Positions 1 to 8,803 are shown, numbered from the stretch's first letter. The stretch: 64,000 nucleotides of DNA from Amycolatopsis vastitatis (GCF_002234595.1 NZ_NMUL01000012.1:310001-374000); one strand, 5' to 3'. Numbers and translations: made by a program. The notes: generated by a model from the sequence alone, not told the origin.

Positions 1-436
1 CCCTTGCGGCCAACCGGTTCGCCATGGCTTCGGACAGGTTCAGCAGCTTCCGTTCGCTGCGGTCGTGCAGCTCTTCGTTGTCCGCCACCAGCTTTTCGTG
101 CAGCCGGTACCGCTTCCGGTTCGCCGTCACCGTCCGGCACATCACGTCGACCGCCGCCCGGGCCTCCTCGAGCGCCTCGCGGAACGTCGGCGGTCCGGGG
201 GCAGGCGGCGGGGCCGAGCGGAGGCCGTCGAGCAGGTTCTGCTCCTCGGCGAACAGGACCTCCTGCTTGTCGCCGAAGTAGCGGAAGAACGTGGTGCGGC
301 CCACCTCCGCGCGTTCGGCGATCTCCGTCACCGTCACGTCCGCGAAGCCCCGCTCGGCGAACAGCTCGAACGCCGCGTCGACGATCGCCTCCTGGGCGCG
401 GCGCTTCTTGCGCTCGCGAAGCGGTACCTCGGTCAT
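1..436 (-). CDS. TetR-family regulator, 3' end cut by window edge
   Basis: Reading leftwards from the ATG at 436-434 gives 145 codons with no stop before the window begins, so the C-terminus is missing. The N-terminus has the basic stretch RERKKRR followed by a TetR helix-turn-helix (AIVDAAFELFAERGF, then VTEIAERAEVGRTTFFRYFGDK, about residues 17-60). The following helical part is the variable ligand-binding domain, so the inducer cannot be read. It diverges from the SDR gene at 513 with a 76-bp gap that holds a perfect inverted repeat, the usual arrangement for a TetR repressor that controls itself and its neighbour (inference). Confidence 0.9.
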   Translation of the reverse strand, partial: MTEVPLRERKKRRAQEAIVDAAFELFAERGFADVTVTEIAERAEVGRTTFFRYFGDKQEVLFAEEQNLLDGLRSAPPPAPGPPTFREALEEARAAVDVMCRTVTANRKRYRLHEKLVADNEELHDRSERKLLNLSEAMANRLAAR

Positions 437-472
437 GGCGGCATCCTAGCGTCGCCGAACCGGATGCCTTAC

Positions 473-485
473 GGTACTGAGTACC
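473..485. promoter_or_regulatory. Putative TetR operator GGTAC-TGA-GTACC
   Basis: A perfect 5-3-5 inverted repeat lies between the divergent TetR gene and the SDR gene, 28 bp before the SDR start. A related half (GGTATC) follows at 490-495. Position and symmetry suggest an operator for the divergent TetR; binding is inferred. Confidence 0.5.
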
Positions 486-512
486 AGTTGGTATCAAGTT
501 CGAGGAGCGAGC

Positions 513-1424
513 GTGAAGACCCTGCTGATGACCGGGGCGAGCCGGGGCCTGGGCCGGATCGCCGCCGAGAAGATCCTCCGGGACCGGCCGGACGTCCACC
601 TCGTCGTGACCGCGCGTGGCGGGACCCTCGGCGGCGACCTGGCCGAATCCACCGGCAACCCGAACGTGACGGCACTGACCTGCGATCTGATGTCGAAGAA
701 CGCCGTCCGGGCCGCCGCCGTCGACCTCGCCGGCCGCCTCGACAGCGGCGCGTTGCCGCCGCTGCACGGCTTCGTCGGCAACGCGGGCTTGCAGCTGACC
801 AGCCGTGCCCACGCCACCGAAGACGGCATCGAGCCGACCTTCGCCGTGAACGTCCTGGCCAACCACCTCTTCGTGCGCCTGCTGTGGTGCCGGTTCACCG
901 CACCGGGCCGGATCGTCCTGGTCGGCAGCGACACGCACTTCGGCGATCTGCGGCACAACCTCGGCATGGTGCCCGCACCGCGCTGGGAGCCCGTGGCCGA
1001 GCTCGCCCGTCCCCGCCCGGACGCGCGCACCGCCACCGACGGGCGCCGGGCCTACTCGACCGGCAAACTCGCCGTCCTCTACCTCGTGCACGCACTGGCC
1101 CGGCGGCTGCCGGACGGCATCGACGCCTACACCTTCAACCCCGGCTACGTCCCCGGCACCGGGCTCGTCCGCGACGCCGGCCCGGCCGTCCGCTTCCTGT
1201 CGCGCACGCTGCTGCGCGCCCTCACCGCCACTCCGCTCGCCATGTCCGCCGCCTCGGCGGGCGCGTTGCTCGCCGAGGCGGCCGTCGGACCGCGCCCCGG
1301 CGAGAGCGGCGTCTACATCGACCGCCGCACGGTGACCCCGTCCGCACCGGCGTCCTACGACCGCGACCGCGAAGAAGAGCTTTGGCACGGGCTGTGCGCG
1401 CTCGATCCTGTCGAAATGCTGTGA
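513..1424 (+). CDS. Short-chain dehydrogenase/reductase
   Basis: 303 aa NAD(P)-dependent oxidoreductase of the SDR superfamily. The Rossmann glycine motif TGASRGLGR is at residues 7-15, NAG at about 90-92, and the catalytic YxxxK is Y181-S-T-G-K185. The chain is longer than a classical SDR (about 250 aa), resembling the protochlorophyllide-reductase-like branch. The GTG start at 513 is chosen because a GAGGAG-type ribosome site lies at 501-506. It diverges from a TetR gene that probably represses it. The substrate cannot be told from sequence. Confidence 0.85.
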   Translation: MKTLLMTGASRGLGRIAAEKILRDRPDVHLVVTARGGTLGGDLAESTGNPNVTALTCDLMSKNAVRAAAVDLAGRLDSGALPPLHGFVGNAGLQLTSRAHATEDGIEPTFAVNVLANHLFVRLLWCRFTAPGRIVLVGSDTHFGDLRHNLGMVPAPRWEPVAELARPRPDARTATDGRRAYSTGKLAVLYLVHALARRLPDGIDAYTFNPGYVPGTGLVRDAGPAVRFLSRTLLRALTATPLAMSAASAGALLAEAAVGPRPGESGVYIDRRTVTPSAPASYDRDREEELWHGLCALDPVEML

Positions 1425-1488
1425 ACCGGACAGAACTGGCACTTCCCGCACCGCCCGCGCGTTCTGGGGGCAGGAGAACGGAGGGATC

Positions 1489-1764
1489 ATGGGTGCCTTG
1501 GGGACGCTGCTGGGGTTCGCGCTGAGCCTGTACCTGCTCGTGCTGATCGCGCGGATGGTGCTGGACTGGGTCGCGCTGGTGGCCACTGCTCCACCGTGGG
1601 CGCGGCGCGCCCGTGGCCTGGCCTACGCCGCCACCGAGCCGGTGATCGGGCCGGTCCGGCGGGTCGTGCGGCCGGTGCGGATCGGGGGGATCTCGCTCGA
1701 TCTGGCTTTCACGCTGGTCTTCATCGGCGTGATCGTGCTGCGGGGGATCGTGTACGCCCTTTAA
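1489..1764 (+). CDS. YggT-family membrane protein
   Basis: 91 aa integral membrane protein with two hydrophobic segments (about residues 5-27 and 68-90) joined by a basic cytoplasmic-type loop. The pattern ARMVLDW near the first helix and EPVIGPVRRVVRP in the loop is typical of YggT. In Gram-positive bacteria these proteins are usually linked to cell division and septum placement, but this copy is not beside the divisome genes. A strong ribosome site (AGGAG and GGAGGG) precedes the ATG. Its stop overlaps the stop of the convergent TetR gene by 3 bp. Confidence 0.8.
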   Translation: MGALGTLLGFALSLYLLVLIARMVLDWVALVATAPPWARRARGLAYAATEPVIGPVRRVVRPVRIGGISLDLAFTLVFIGVIVLRGIVYAL

Positions 1765-2420
1765 GACGAGCCGCGGAAGCCCGCGGACAGCCGGTCGACG
1801 CTGCGCTCCAGCTCGGCGCGGAGCCCGCGCAGGTCGACACCGTCGGGGTCGATCAGGGCCTCCATCGAGATCCCGCGCAGCTGCGCGAGCAGCGCCGAGG
1901 CGTAGGAATCGGGATCGTGGACGCCGGTGATCGACCCGTCCGCGACGCCGCTGGCCACGGTCTGGGCGATGGCGAACCGGAACCGGCGGTCGGCCTCCGT
2001 CAGCGCGCCGCGCAGGGCCGAGTACTCCGCCGCCGCGTCGCCCCAGAGGGCCAGGAACGCCTGGTTGAGCGTCGGCATCGTGCGGATCAGCTCGAAGATG
2101 ATGTCCAGGAGCGCGCGCAGCATGTCCATCGGCGTCGCGGTGGCCGCGCCCGTCCGGGCGGCCACCGCTTCGCTGTAGGCGTTGGTGAACTCTTCGACGG
2201 CGTGCTCGACCAGCCGCCGCCCGAGCCCGTCCTTGTCGCCGAAGTGCTGGAAGACCACGGATCGCGCGTAGCCGGACTGGGCGCAGACGGCCCCGATCTT
2301 CAGCCTGCCGAACCCTTCGTCGGCGATGAGGTGCGCGGCGGCAGCCAAGATGCGCGCCTCGACGATCTCCTCGCCGTCTTCCTGGATCCGGCCTGCGGCG
2401 GAACGGTCCACCCGCGTCAT
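1761..2420 (-). CDS. TetR-family regulator (next to FAD monooxygenase)
   Basis: 219 aa. The N-terminal HTH spans about residues 20-70 (ARILAAAAHLIADEGFGRLKI followed by AVCAQSGYARSVVFQHFGDK); the rest is an all-helical ligand-binding domain without a recognisable effector signature. It is transcribed away from the FAD-dependent monooxygenase at 2533 across a 112-bp spacer with two direct repeats. The likely role is repression of that enzyme and of itself, released by the enzyme's substrate or a related aromatic compound (inference from arrangement). Confidence 0.88.
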   Translation of the reverse strand: MTRVDRSAAGRIQEDGEEIVEARILAAAAHLIADEGFGRLKIGAVCAQSGYARSVVFQHFGDKDGLGRRLVEHAVEEFTNAYSEAVAARTGAATATPMDMLRALLDIIFELIRTMPTLNQAFLALWGDAAAEYSALRGALTEADRRFRFAIAQTVASGVADGSITGVHDPDSYASALLAQLRGISMEALIDPDGVDLRGLRAELERSVDRLSAGFRGSS

Positions 2421-2453
2421 GTTAGCGACTGCAACCGCGCAGCACTGGCCGAG

Positions 2454-2485
2454 CCGTCAGCGGATGGTGCGGGAACCGTCAGCGG
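2454..2485. promoter_or_regulatory. Direct repeat CCGTCAGCGG x2, possible regulator site
   Basis: Two identical 10-mers start at 2454 and 2476, 22 bp apart (about two helix turns), in the spacer between the divergent TetR and monooxygenase genes. Same-face spacing fits cooperative protein binding, but TetR sites are normally inverted repeats, so the assignment is weak. Confidence 0.3.
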
Positions 2486-2532
2486 CCGTCGGCAACCTCG
2501 GGTCATCACCACAGACCCGAGAGGAACCGAAG

Positions 2533-3720
2533 ATGACCGCCAAGACCGTGCTCGTGTCCGGGGCCGGCATCGCCGGCCCGTCCGCCGCCCACTGGCTGCA
2601 CCGCGTCGGCTACCGCGTGACCGTCGTCGAGACCGCGCCCGGCCTGCGGCCCGGCGGCCAGGCCGTCGACTTCCGCGGCGAACAGGTGAAGCTGCTGGCC
2701 GCCATGGGCATCCTCGACGAGGTCCGCCGGTACGAGACGGCGATGGGTGACCAGACCGTGCTCGGCCTCGACGCGCGTCCCGCGCTGACCGTGCCCGGCG
2801 CGGCCTGGAGCGGGGAGGTCGAGATCCTGCGCGGCGACCTCGCGCGGATCCTCTACGAGCACACCGCCGGCCACACCGAATACGTCTTCGGCGACCGCGT
2901 CACGGCCCTCACCGAGACGGCGGACGGCGTCGAAGTCACCTTTCGCCACGGCGCGCCGCGGAAGTTCGACCTGGTCGTCGGGGCCGACGGCGTGCACTCC
3001 GGCGTGCGGGCCGCCGCCTTCGGGCCGGAGCGGGACTTCCGGCGCGACCTGGGCTTCGGCATCGCCGGGTTCACCGCGCCCAACCACCTGGGCCTGGACC
3101 ACACGAGCGTGATGTACAACGAGCCCGGCCGCGGGCTGAGCGTCGGCAGCCACCGGCTGCCGGACCGCCTGCACGTCGGCCTGGTCTTCGCCGCGGACGG
3201 CGTCGAGTTCCCCCGCAAGACCGCCGACCAGCGCGCGCTCGTCGCGCGGCTGTTCGCGGACACCGGCTGGGAGACGCCGAAACTGCTCGAGGCGCTGCCC
3301 GCGGCCGACGACCTGTACGTCGACTCGATCAGCCAGGTCCACCTCGACCGCTGGGCGAAGGGCCGGGTCGTGCTGCTCGGCGACGCCGCCTGGTGCGCCG
3401 GGCCCGGCGGCTCCGGCACCGGGCTCGCGATGATGGGCGCCCAGGTGCTGGCCGGCGAGCTCGCGGCGGCCGACGGCGACCACGCGACGGCGTTCGCGAA
3501 GTACGAGGCGCGGCTGCGCAAGCCGGCCACGGTCGGGCAGAAGAACGGCAAGGGGGCCGGTAACTTCCTCGCGCCGCGCACGGTCGCGAAGATCCGCAGC
3601 CGCAACCGCGCCTACCGGATGCTGAGCACACGGCTGTTCGGCAGCATCTTCCTCAAGATGACCGACCGGGCGGCCAACGCGCTCGAGTACCGCGAGTACC
3701 CCGCGCTCACCGCCGTATGA
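2533..3720 (+). CDS. FAD-dependent aromatic/antibiotic monooxygenase-like
   Basis: 395 aa flavoprotein of the p-hydroxybenzoate hydroxylase class. Three family motifs are visible: the N-terminal FAD dinucleotide motif GAGIAG at residues 10-15, the DG motif in VVGADGVHSGVR, and the GD motif GDAAWCAGPGGSGTG that contacts the flavin ribityl. Relatives hydroxylate aromatic rings or inactivate tetracyclines/rifamycins; the substrate here is unknown. The ATG at 2533 follows GAGGAA at 2521-2526. A longer in-frame reading to 2326 would overlap the divergent TetR gene and is rejected. Probably regulated by that TetR. Confidence 0.85.
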   Translation: MTAKTVLVSGAGIAGPSAAHWLHRVGYRVTVVETAPGLRPGGQAVDFRGEQVKLLAAMGILDEVRRYETAMGDQTVLGLDARPALTVPGAAWSGEVEILRGDLARILYEHTAGHTEYVFGDRVTALTETADGVEVTFRHGAPRKFDLVVGADGVHSGVRAAAFGPERDFRRDLGFGIAGFTAPNHLGLDHTSVMYNEPGRGLSVGSHRLPDRLHVGLVFAADGVEFPRKTADQRALVARLFADTGWETPKLLEALPAADDLYVDSISQVHLDRWAKGRVVLLGDAAWCAGPGGSGTGLAMMGAQVLAGELAAADGDHATAFAKYEARLRKPATVGQKNGKGAGNFLAPRTVAKIRSRNRAYRMLSTRLFGSIFLKMTDRAANALEYREYPALTAV

Positions 3721-3765
3721 GGTCGCGATCTTCGTCCCATCGGGGGACTCCGGTGGCGGCCCGGC

Positions 3766-3779
3766 GTGACGTGCGTCAC
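3766..3779. promoter_or_regulatory. Perfect palindrome matching the Crp/FNR consensus
   Basis: GTGACG-TG-CGTCAC is a perfect 6-2-6 inverted repeat and fits GTGA-N6-TCAC, the core recognised by Crp/GlxR-type cAMP receptor proteins. It ends 10 bp before the ATG of the MCE gene. If the GTG at 3766 were the true start, the site would lie within the gene. Binding is inferred. Confidence 0.5.
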
Positions 3780-3789
3780 TCTTGACGCC

Positions 3790-4776
3790 ATGTCAATACG
3801 CTGGGCCGCCGACGCTCCGGTCAGGACGGCGCTCGCCGGCCTGACCGTGCTGGCCCTGGGCGTGCTCACCGCGCTCAACGCGCGGTCCCTGCCCGTGATC
3901 GGCGACGGGCCGACCTACTCCGCCGAGTTCGGCGAAACCGCCGGGCTGATCGAAGGCAACGACGTCCGGGTCGCCGGCGTCGAGGTCGGCCGCGTCTCGG
4001 ACATCCGGCTCAGCGGCGACCACGTGCTGGTTTCGTTCAAGGTCAAGGGCGCGTGGCTGGGCGACGCGACGGGCGCGGCGATCCGGCTGAAGACCGTGCT
4101 GGGCCAGAAGTACCTCGCCCTGGACCCGCGGGGCGACGGGACACTCGACCCGGCGAAGCCGATCCCGCGGGCGCGCACCAGCGTCCCCTACGACGTCCTC
4201 GCGGCGTTCGGCGAGTTGTCGTCCACTGTGGACCGGATCGACACAACGCAGCTGGCGAAGAGCTTCGACACGCTGTCATCGACGCTGGCGGACACACCGG
4301 CGAGCGTCCGCGCCGCGCTCACGGGACTGTCCCGGCTGTCGGACACGCTCGCCACCCGTGACCACCAGCTCGCCACGTTGCTGGGCAACACGCGGGTTGT
4401 CTCCCAGACGCTCGTCGACCGCGACGCCGCCGTCCGACAGCTCCTGGACGACGGAAACCAGCTGCTCGCCGAAGTGAGCGACCGCGAATCGGCGATCAGC
4501 GCGCTGCTCGACGGCTCACGGCAGCTCGCGACCGAGCTGTCCGGGCTGATCAGCGACAACGAAACACGGATCGGCCCGCTGCTCACCCAGCTCGACCGGC
4601 TGACGTCGATGCTGCAGCGCAACCAGGACGCGCTGGCCGCCGGCATCAAGGCGTTCGCCCCGCTGGTCCGGCTCGGCACGAACATCGCCGGCAGCGGCCG
4701 GTGGATCGACGGCTACCTGTGCGGGCTCCTGCTGCCGTCGTTCGGCCCGGTCAACGAGGAAGGCTGTCACGGCTGA
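3790..4776 (+). CDS. Orphan MCE-family (MlaD-like) lipid-transport protein
   Basis: 328 aa. One N-terminal membrane anchor (about residues 13-30) precedes an MCE domain (about 35-120; LIEGNDVRVAGVEVGRV is the core), then a long helical tail rich in heptad-like leucines. Such proteins form hexameric tubes carrying lipids or sterols in the cell envelope. They normally come as six mce genes after two yrbE permease genes; here one stands alone, with no permease or ATPase nearby. The ATG at 3790 was chosen; an in-frame GTG at 3766 is possible. Neither has a good ribosome site, so the message may be leaderless. Confidence 0.85.
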   Translation: MSIRWAADAPVRTALAGLTVLALGVLTALNARSLPVIGDGPTYSAEFGETAGLIEGNDVRVAGVEVGRVSDIRLSGDHVLVSFKVKGAWLGDATGAAIRLKTVLGQKYLALDPRGDGTLDPAKPIPRARTSVPYDVLAAFGELSSTVDRIDTTQLAKSFDTLSSTLADTPASVRAALTGLSRLSDTLATRDHQLATLLGNTRVVSQTLVDRDAAVRQLLDDGNQLLAEVSDRESAISALLDGSRQLATELSGLISDNETRIGPLLTQLDRLTSMLQRNQDALAAGIKAFAPLVRLGTNIAGSGRWIDGYLCGLLLPSFGPVNEEGCHG

Positions 4777-4812
4777 CCAGCCGAGCGTCCACTGTGGACA
4801 GATCGCAAGCGG

Positions 4813-5544
4813 CTAGGCCACGATGAGCCGGAAGCCCGCGTCCCACTCCGCGCGGTCCAGCAGGTCGGCGTGCTCCGCGTGCCAGCGTCCCGACTCCAGG
4901 TCGGCCCGCAGCCGGGCGATCCCGCGGTCCACCGCGGCCGGTGCCGTCTGCGCGAGCGCCGAGCACGACCGGCGCACCGCCGGGTCGAGGTAGGCCTCCG
5001 GACGCCGCCAGTACGCCGGGAAGACGCCGTCGGTGAAGTCCCAGGGCACCGGCAGCTCGATCATCGACGACGCCCCGAGCACTTCCGCGATCTCCGGGGC
5101 CGAAGGGCGCGACCGTTCCAGCGAAGCCACCTCCGGCACGTACTCGCGCACCAGCCAGAAGTCGTTGTGCAGCCGGGTGTCGTAGGCCAGGACGACCTGA
5201 CGGCGCGCGACCCGGCGCAGCTCGTCGAGACCGGCGCGCCAATCGGGCCAGTGGTGCACCGTCAGCACCGCGAGCGCGGCGTCGAACGTCGCCGAAGCGA
5301 ACGGCAGTGCCTCCGCGACCGCGCGCACCACCGGCGCGGCGGCAGGCGGGCGCTGCCGGATCATCTCGGCCGACGGCTCGACCGCGACGACCTGCCGGGA
5401 CGGCGGTTCGTACGACCCCGTCCCGGAACCGACGTCGAGGACCGTGGCCGCGGAGCCCAGCGCGTCGAGCACCGGCGCCAGCCAGCGCGGGTCGGTCCGC
5501 CTCCCCAGCGCGTAGCCGACGCCGATCTCGTCGTAGCGCGTCAT
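4813..5544 (-). CDS. Class I SAM-dependent methyltransferase
   Basis: 243 aa. The SAM-binding motif I VLDVGSGTGSY lies at about residues 36-46, followed by an acidic post-I residue (AVEPS) and the motif LTVHHWPDWRAGLDELRRV. This fits the UbiE/Methyltransf_11 type; the acceptor molecule is unknown. Its ATG shares the A with the TGA stop of the upstream PAC2 gene (overlap at 5544), so the two are probably translationally coupled. The longer upstream reading of this frame is antisense shadow. Confidence 0.85.
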   Translation of the reverse strand: MTRYDEIGVGYALGRRTDPRWLAPVLDALGSAATVLDVGSGTGSYEPPSRQVVAVEPSAEMIRQRPPAAAPVVRAVAEALPFASATFDAALAVLTVHHWPDWRAGLDELRRVARRQVVLAYDTRLHNDFWLVREYVPEVASLERSRPSAPEIAEVLGASSMIELPVPWDFTDGVFPAYWRRPEAYLDPAVRRSCSALAQTAPAAVDRGIARLRADLESGRWHAEHADLLDRAEWDAGFRLIVA

Positions 5545-6461
5545 CAGCGCTCGGGTCCGTCGCCGCCGTTCTGCTCGGCGAGGAACCGCTCGAACTGCGA
5601 GCCGAGCTCCTCCGCGGTCGGCATGTGCTCGACCGACTCCGCGAGCAGGCTGCCCCGCTCGGACGCCTCGATGAACGTGTCGTACTGCCGCTCCAGCGCG
5701 CGGACGACGTCGGCGATCTCGTCGGACTCCGCGACCTGGCGGTTGATCTCGGCGTCGGCCAGCTCCGCGGCCGCGCGCAGTTCGCCCTCGGCCAGGTTCA
5801 GCCCGGTCGCGCGGCTCAGCGCGTCCAGCACGATCAGCGACGCGGCCGGGTACGTGGCCTGCGCGAGGTAGTGCGGCACGTGCGCGGCGAAGCCGACGGC
5901 GTCGTGGCCCCACTCGCCGAGCCGGTACTCCAGCAGCGCGGCCAGGCTGCCCGGCACCTGCAGCCGGTTCGGCAGCGGCTGGTGCTCGCCGACCAGGTCC
6001 TTGCGGGTGGCGTGCGCGGTGACGCCGAGCGGGCGCGTGTGCGGTGCCCCCATCGGGATGCCGTGGAACCCGGCGGTCAGCCGGACGCCCCAGCGCTCGA
6101 CGAGGTTGCGGACCGCGCGGCAGAACCGCTCCCAGTCGTGGTCCGGCTCCGGGCCCGACAGCAGCAGGAACGGCGTCCCGTCGCCGTCGTGCAGCAGGTG
6201 CACGACGAGTTCCGGCGCGTCGTAGTCCTCCCAGTGGTCGACCGCGTAGGTCATCGTCGGCCGCCGCGAGCGGTAGTCGATGAGCCGGTCGACGTCGAAC
6301 CGGGCGATCACCCGGTGCTCTCCGCCCAGCAGGTGCTCCGCCAGCAGACGGCCCGCCGAGCCGGCGTCCATGAACCCGTCGAAGTGGTGCAGCAGCACCG
6401 CCCCGGTGAGGTCGGGGACGTCCGAATCCACCTCGTACAGGTCGTCGGGATCGAGTCCCAC
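5544..6461 (-). CDS. PAC2-family protein
   Basis: 305 aa soluble protein of the PAC2 family (related to eukaryotic proteasome-assembly chaperone 2). Typical elements are GAVLLHHFDGFMDAG near residue 20, DYRSRRPTMTY near 65, and LLLSGPEPDHDWERF near 100. Actinobacteria carry proteasomes and several PAC2 homologues whose function is not settled. It is first in a two-gene unit with the overlapping methyltransferase. The C-terminal third is acidic and helical. Confidence 0.8.
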   Translation of the reverse strand: MGLDPDDLYEVDSDVPDLTGAVLLHHFDGFMDAGSAGRLLAEHLLGGEHRVIARFDVDRLIDYRSRRPTMTYAVDHWEDYDAPELVVHLLHDGDGTPFLLLSGPEPDHDWERFCRAVRNLVERWGVRLTAGFHGIPMGAPHTRPLGVTAHATRKDLVGEHQPLPNRLQVPGSLAALLEYRLGEWGHDAVGFAAHVPHYLAQATYPAASLIVLDALSRATGLNLAEGELRAAAELADAEINRQVAESDEIADVVRALERQYDTFIEASERGSLLAESVEHMPTAEELGSQFERFLAEQNGGDGPER

Positions 6462-6635
6462 CGGATCCTCCTGCTTTCCGATATATCAGTGCTTCAAGCA
6501 CAACACAGCCCGACCGGGATTCCATTCCTCCGTCGGTGTCGCCGATCGTAACTCCCGCGCGATCGAGGCCGGACCGGATCGCCATCGTGACACATGTCGT
6601 GGGCACGCAAGCCCCCGATCGGGCACGCTTGAGCC

Positions 6636-7145
6636 GTGAGCGAACACACCACGAACACGGCGCTGCGGCTGCGGCCGCCGGCACACCGGGTCAGCCGCCG
6701 GGCCATCGGCTACTGGACGGTAACCGCCTCGATCCTGTGGATCATCCTGATCGGCGTGCAGACGCTCATCGTCGTGACCAGCGACGACGCGCCGTCGTTC
6801 CTGACCGTGACGCTGGTGATCTCCGGCGTGCTCTGCCCGCTGCACCTGATCGTCATGCCCCAGTGGCGGTACCGCGTGCACCGCTGGGAGGTCACCGGCG
6901 AGGCCGTCTACACGCAGTGCGGCTGGCTGAAGCAGGAGTGGCGGATCGCGCCGGTCTCGCGGATCCAGACCGTCGACATCGAGCGTGACCCGTTCGAGCA
7001 GCTGTTCGGGCTGGCGAAGCTCACCGTGACGACGGCGTCGGCGGCGGGCCCGCTGCGCATCGCGGGCCTGACCCACGACCGCGCGCTGGCGCTGGCCGAC
7101 GAGCTGACGAAGACGACCCAGGCCGTGCGAGGGGACGCGACGTGA
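6636..7145 (+). CDS. Bacterial PH-domain membrane protein (YdbS-like)
   Basis: 169 aa. Two membrane segments (about residues 24-46 and 56-75) are followed by a bacterial PH domain (bPH_2; about 80-160). The domain starts RYRVHRWEVTGEAVYTQCGWL and includes the VSRIQTVDIERDPFEQLFGLAKLTV core. The GTG start at 6636 sits in a GTGAGC context. The gene overlaps the next by 4 bp (GTGA). In Bacillus the homologous ydbS-ydbT pair gives resistance to certain bacteriocins; that is family knowledge, not shown here. Confidence 0.85.
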   Translation: MSEHTTNTALRLRPPAHRVSRRAIGYWTVTASILWIILIGVQTLIVVTSDDAPSFLTVTLVISGVLCPLHLIVMPQWRYRVHRWEVTGEAVYTQCGWLKQEWRIAPVSRIQTVDIERDPFEQLFGLAKLTVTTASAAGPLRIAGLTHDRALALADELTKTTQAVRGDAT

Positions 7146-8722
7146 GCCCCGCCGACGCACTCTTTCCCGCGGAGGCGGCAGAAGGCACAGCCGAAGCGGT
7201 CGTGACGCCGCCGGCCAAGGGCACGCAGGACGCGCCGTGGCACCACCTCGACCGGCGGATGCTGCTCATCCGGCCCGTGCTGGACGTGGTGAAGTCGCTG
7301 CCGGTGCTGCTGGGGGCGCTGCTGTTCGGCCACGGCGAGCCGTGGCAGTGGATCGGTCTCGTCTTCACCGCGATCGCCGTGTTCACCGGTGTCTCGCACG
7401 TGCTGACCTCGCGCTACCGGATCACCGAGTCCCAGGTCGAGTGGCACACCGGGCTGCTGCTGCGCAAGCAGCGGGCCATCCCGCGCGACCGGATCCGCAC
7501 GGTCGACGTCACTTCCGAGCCGAAGCACCGGCTGTTCTCCCTCGCCGCCGCGCGGATCGGCACCGGGCGGCACTCGCACGGCAAGGGCCCGGGCAAGGAC
7601 GAGCTCGTCCTGGACGCCGTCACCATCGCCGAGGCCCAGCGGCTGCGGACGCTCCTGCTGCACCGCAAGGCCGAGGCCGTCTCCGAGGAAGCCGCCGCCG
7701 CGCCGCCGGAGCAGCTGATCGCCGCGGTCGACAAGCGGTGGCTGCGGTACGCGCCGTTCACGCTGTCCGGGCTGGCCGTCGTGGGCGCCGTCGTCGGTAC
7801 CGTCTACCACTTCGCGCACGAGCTGCACTTCGACCCGATCAAGTTCTCCCTGGTCCAGACGGTCGTGGGGCACTTCGCCGACACCCCGGTGTGGCTGAGC
7901 CTGGTGTTCGCCGCCGTCGGCCTGCTGGTGCTCGTGTCGCTGCTGTCGGTCGGGGGTTACGTGCTGTCGTTCTGGAACTTCCGGCTCACCCGCGAGCCCG
8001 CCGGCACGCTGCACATCCGGCGCGGGCTGATCACGACGCGGTCGGTGTCGATCGAGGAGGACCGCTTGCGCGGCGCCGAAATCCGCGAGCCGCTGCCGCT
8101 GCGGCTGGCCGGCGGCGCCCGCTGCGTCGCCATCGCCGGCGGGCTGCGTGAGGGCAAGGGCGCGGACAAGGGTGGCGGCCTGCTGCTCCCGCCCGCCCCG
8201 CTCGCGCGGGCGCACGAAGTCGTCGCCGACGTGCTCGGCGAGGACCCGGTCGCGACGCCGCTCACACGGCACCCGCGCCGGGCGCTGTACCGGCGGCTCT
8301 CCCGGGCCGTCCTCGGCGTGCTGCTGCTCGCCGCGGCCCTCTACGGGCTGGCGTGGCTCGGCGCGCTGCCGGACTGGCCGTGGCAGGCCGCGCTCGGGCT
8401 GGTGCCGTTCGCCGCGCTCGTCGGCTGGGACCGCTACCGCGGCCTCGGGCACGCTTTCACCGGCCGCTACCTGGTGACGCGCTCGGGCTCGCTCGACCGC
8501 GGCACGGCGGCGGTGCGCTGCGACGGCATGACCGGCGTCGTCGTCGAACGCTCGTACTTCCAGCGCCGGGCCGGGCTGGTCACGGTGATCGCCCCGGTGG
8601 CCGCGGGCAAGGGCAAGTACCAGGTGCTCGACGTCGCGGAGGCCGACGGACTGGCGCTGGCCGACCGGGCCGTTCCGGGTCTGCTGACGCCGTTCCTGAC
8701 CGGTGAGCGGGACCGCGGTTGA
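7142..8722 (+). CDS. Multi-pass bacterial PH-domain protein (YdbT-like)
   Basis: 526 aa. It has several bPH_2 repeats: RYRITESQVEWHTGLLLRKQRAIPRDRIRTVDV near residue 100, RLTREPAGTLHIRRGLI near 280, and a third near the C-terminus. Between them lie about six hydrophobic segments in pairs. It forms an operon with the 169-aa PH protein (GTGA overlap), the standard YdbS/YdbT arrangement, so the two probably form one envelope complex. The linker KGPGKDELVLDAV is unusually long and polar. Biochemical function is unknown for the family. Confidence 0.85.
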   Translation: MSPADALFPAEAAEGTAEAVVTPPAKGTQDAPWHHLDRRMLLIRPVLDVVKSLPVLLGALLFGHGEPWQWIGLVFTAIAVFTGVSHVLTSRYRITESQVEWHTGLLLRKQRAIPRDRIRTVDVTSEPKHRLFSLAAARIGTGRHSHGKGPGKDELVLDAVTIAEAQRLRTLLLHRKAEAVSEEAAAAPPEQLIAAVDKRWLRYAPFTLSGLAVVGAVVGTVYHFAHELHFDPIKFSLVQTVVGHFADTPVWLSLVFAAVGLLVLVSLLSVGGYVLSFWNFRLTREPAGTLHIRRGLITTRSVSIEEDRLRGAEIREPLPLRLAGGARCVAIAGGLREGKGADKGGGLLLPPAPLARAHEVVADVLGEDPVATPLTRHPRRALYRRLSRAVLGVLLLAAALYGLAWLGALPDWPWQAALGLVPFAALVGWDRYRGLGHAFTGRYLVTRSGSLDRGTAAVRCDGMTGVVVERSYFQRRAGLVTVIAPVAAGKGKYQVLDVAEADGLALADRAVPGLLTPFLTGERDRG

Positions 8723-8748
8723 CGCTTCACCGGCGCGGCTCGTAGCGT
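8719..8748 (+). promoter_or_regulatory. Putative housekeeping promoter TTGACG-N18-TAGCGT
   Basis: A -35-like TTGACG (8719-8724) and a -10-like TAGCGT (8743-8748) are 18 bp apart, just downstream of the PH-domain operon and about 55 bp before the start of the secreted DUF1080 gene. Confidence 0.55.
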
Positions 8749-8803
8749 GCATTTCGCCGTCCGAAACCTCGACCGCTGTTCGCGTTCACGAGAGGACGGC
8801 AAG

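Noticed and set aside
4787..4799. GTCCACTGTGGAC after the MCE gene as a terminator
   Set aside because: Palindrome with no loop and no tail; the same word occurs inside many genes, so it belongs with the recurring codon word.
6908..8752. 600-aa frame antisense to the PH-domain genes
   Set aside because: Shadow of the bPH_2 genes; repetitive composition and no motif.
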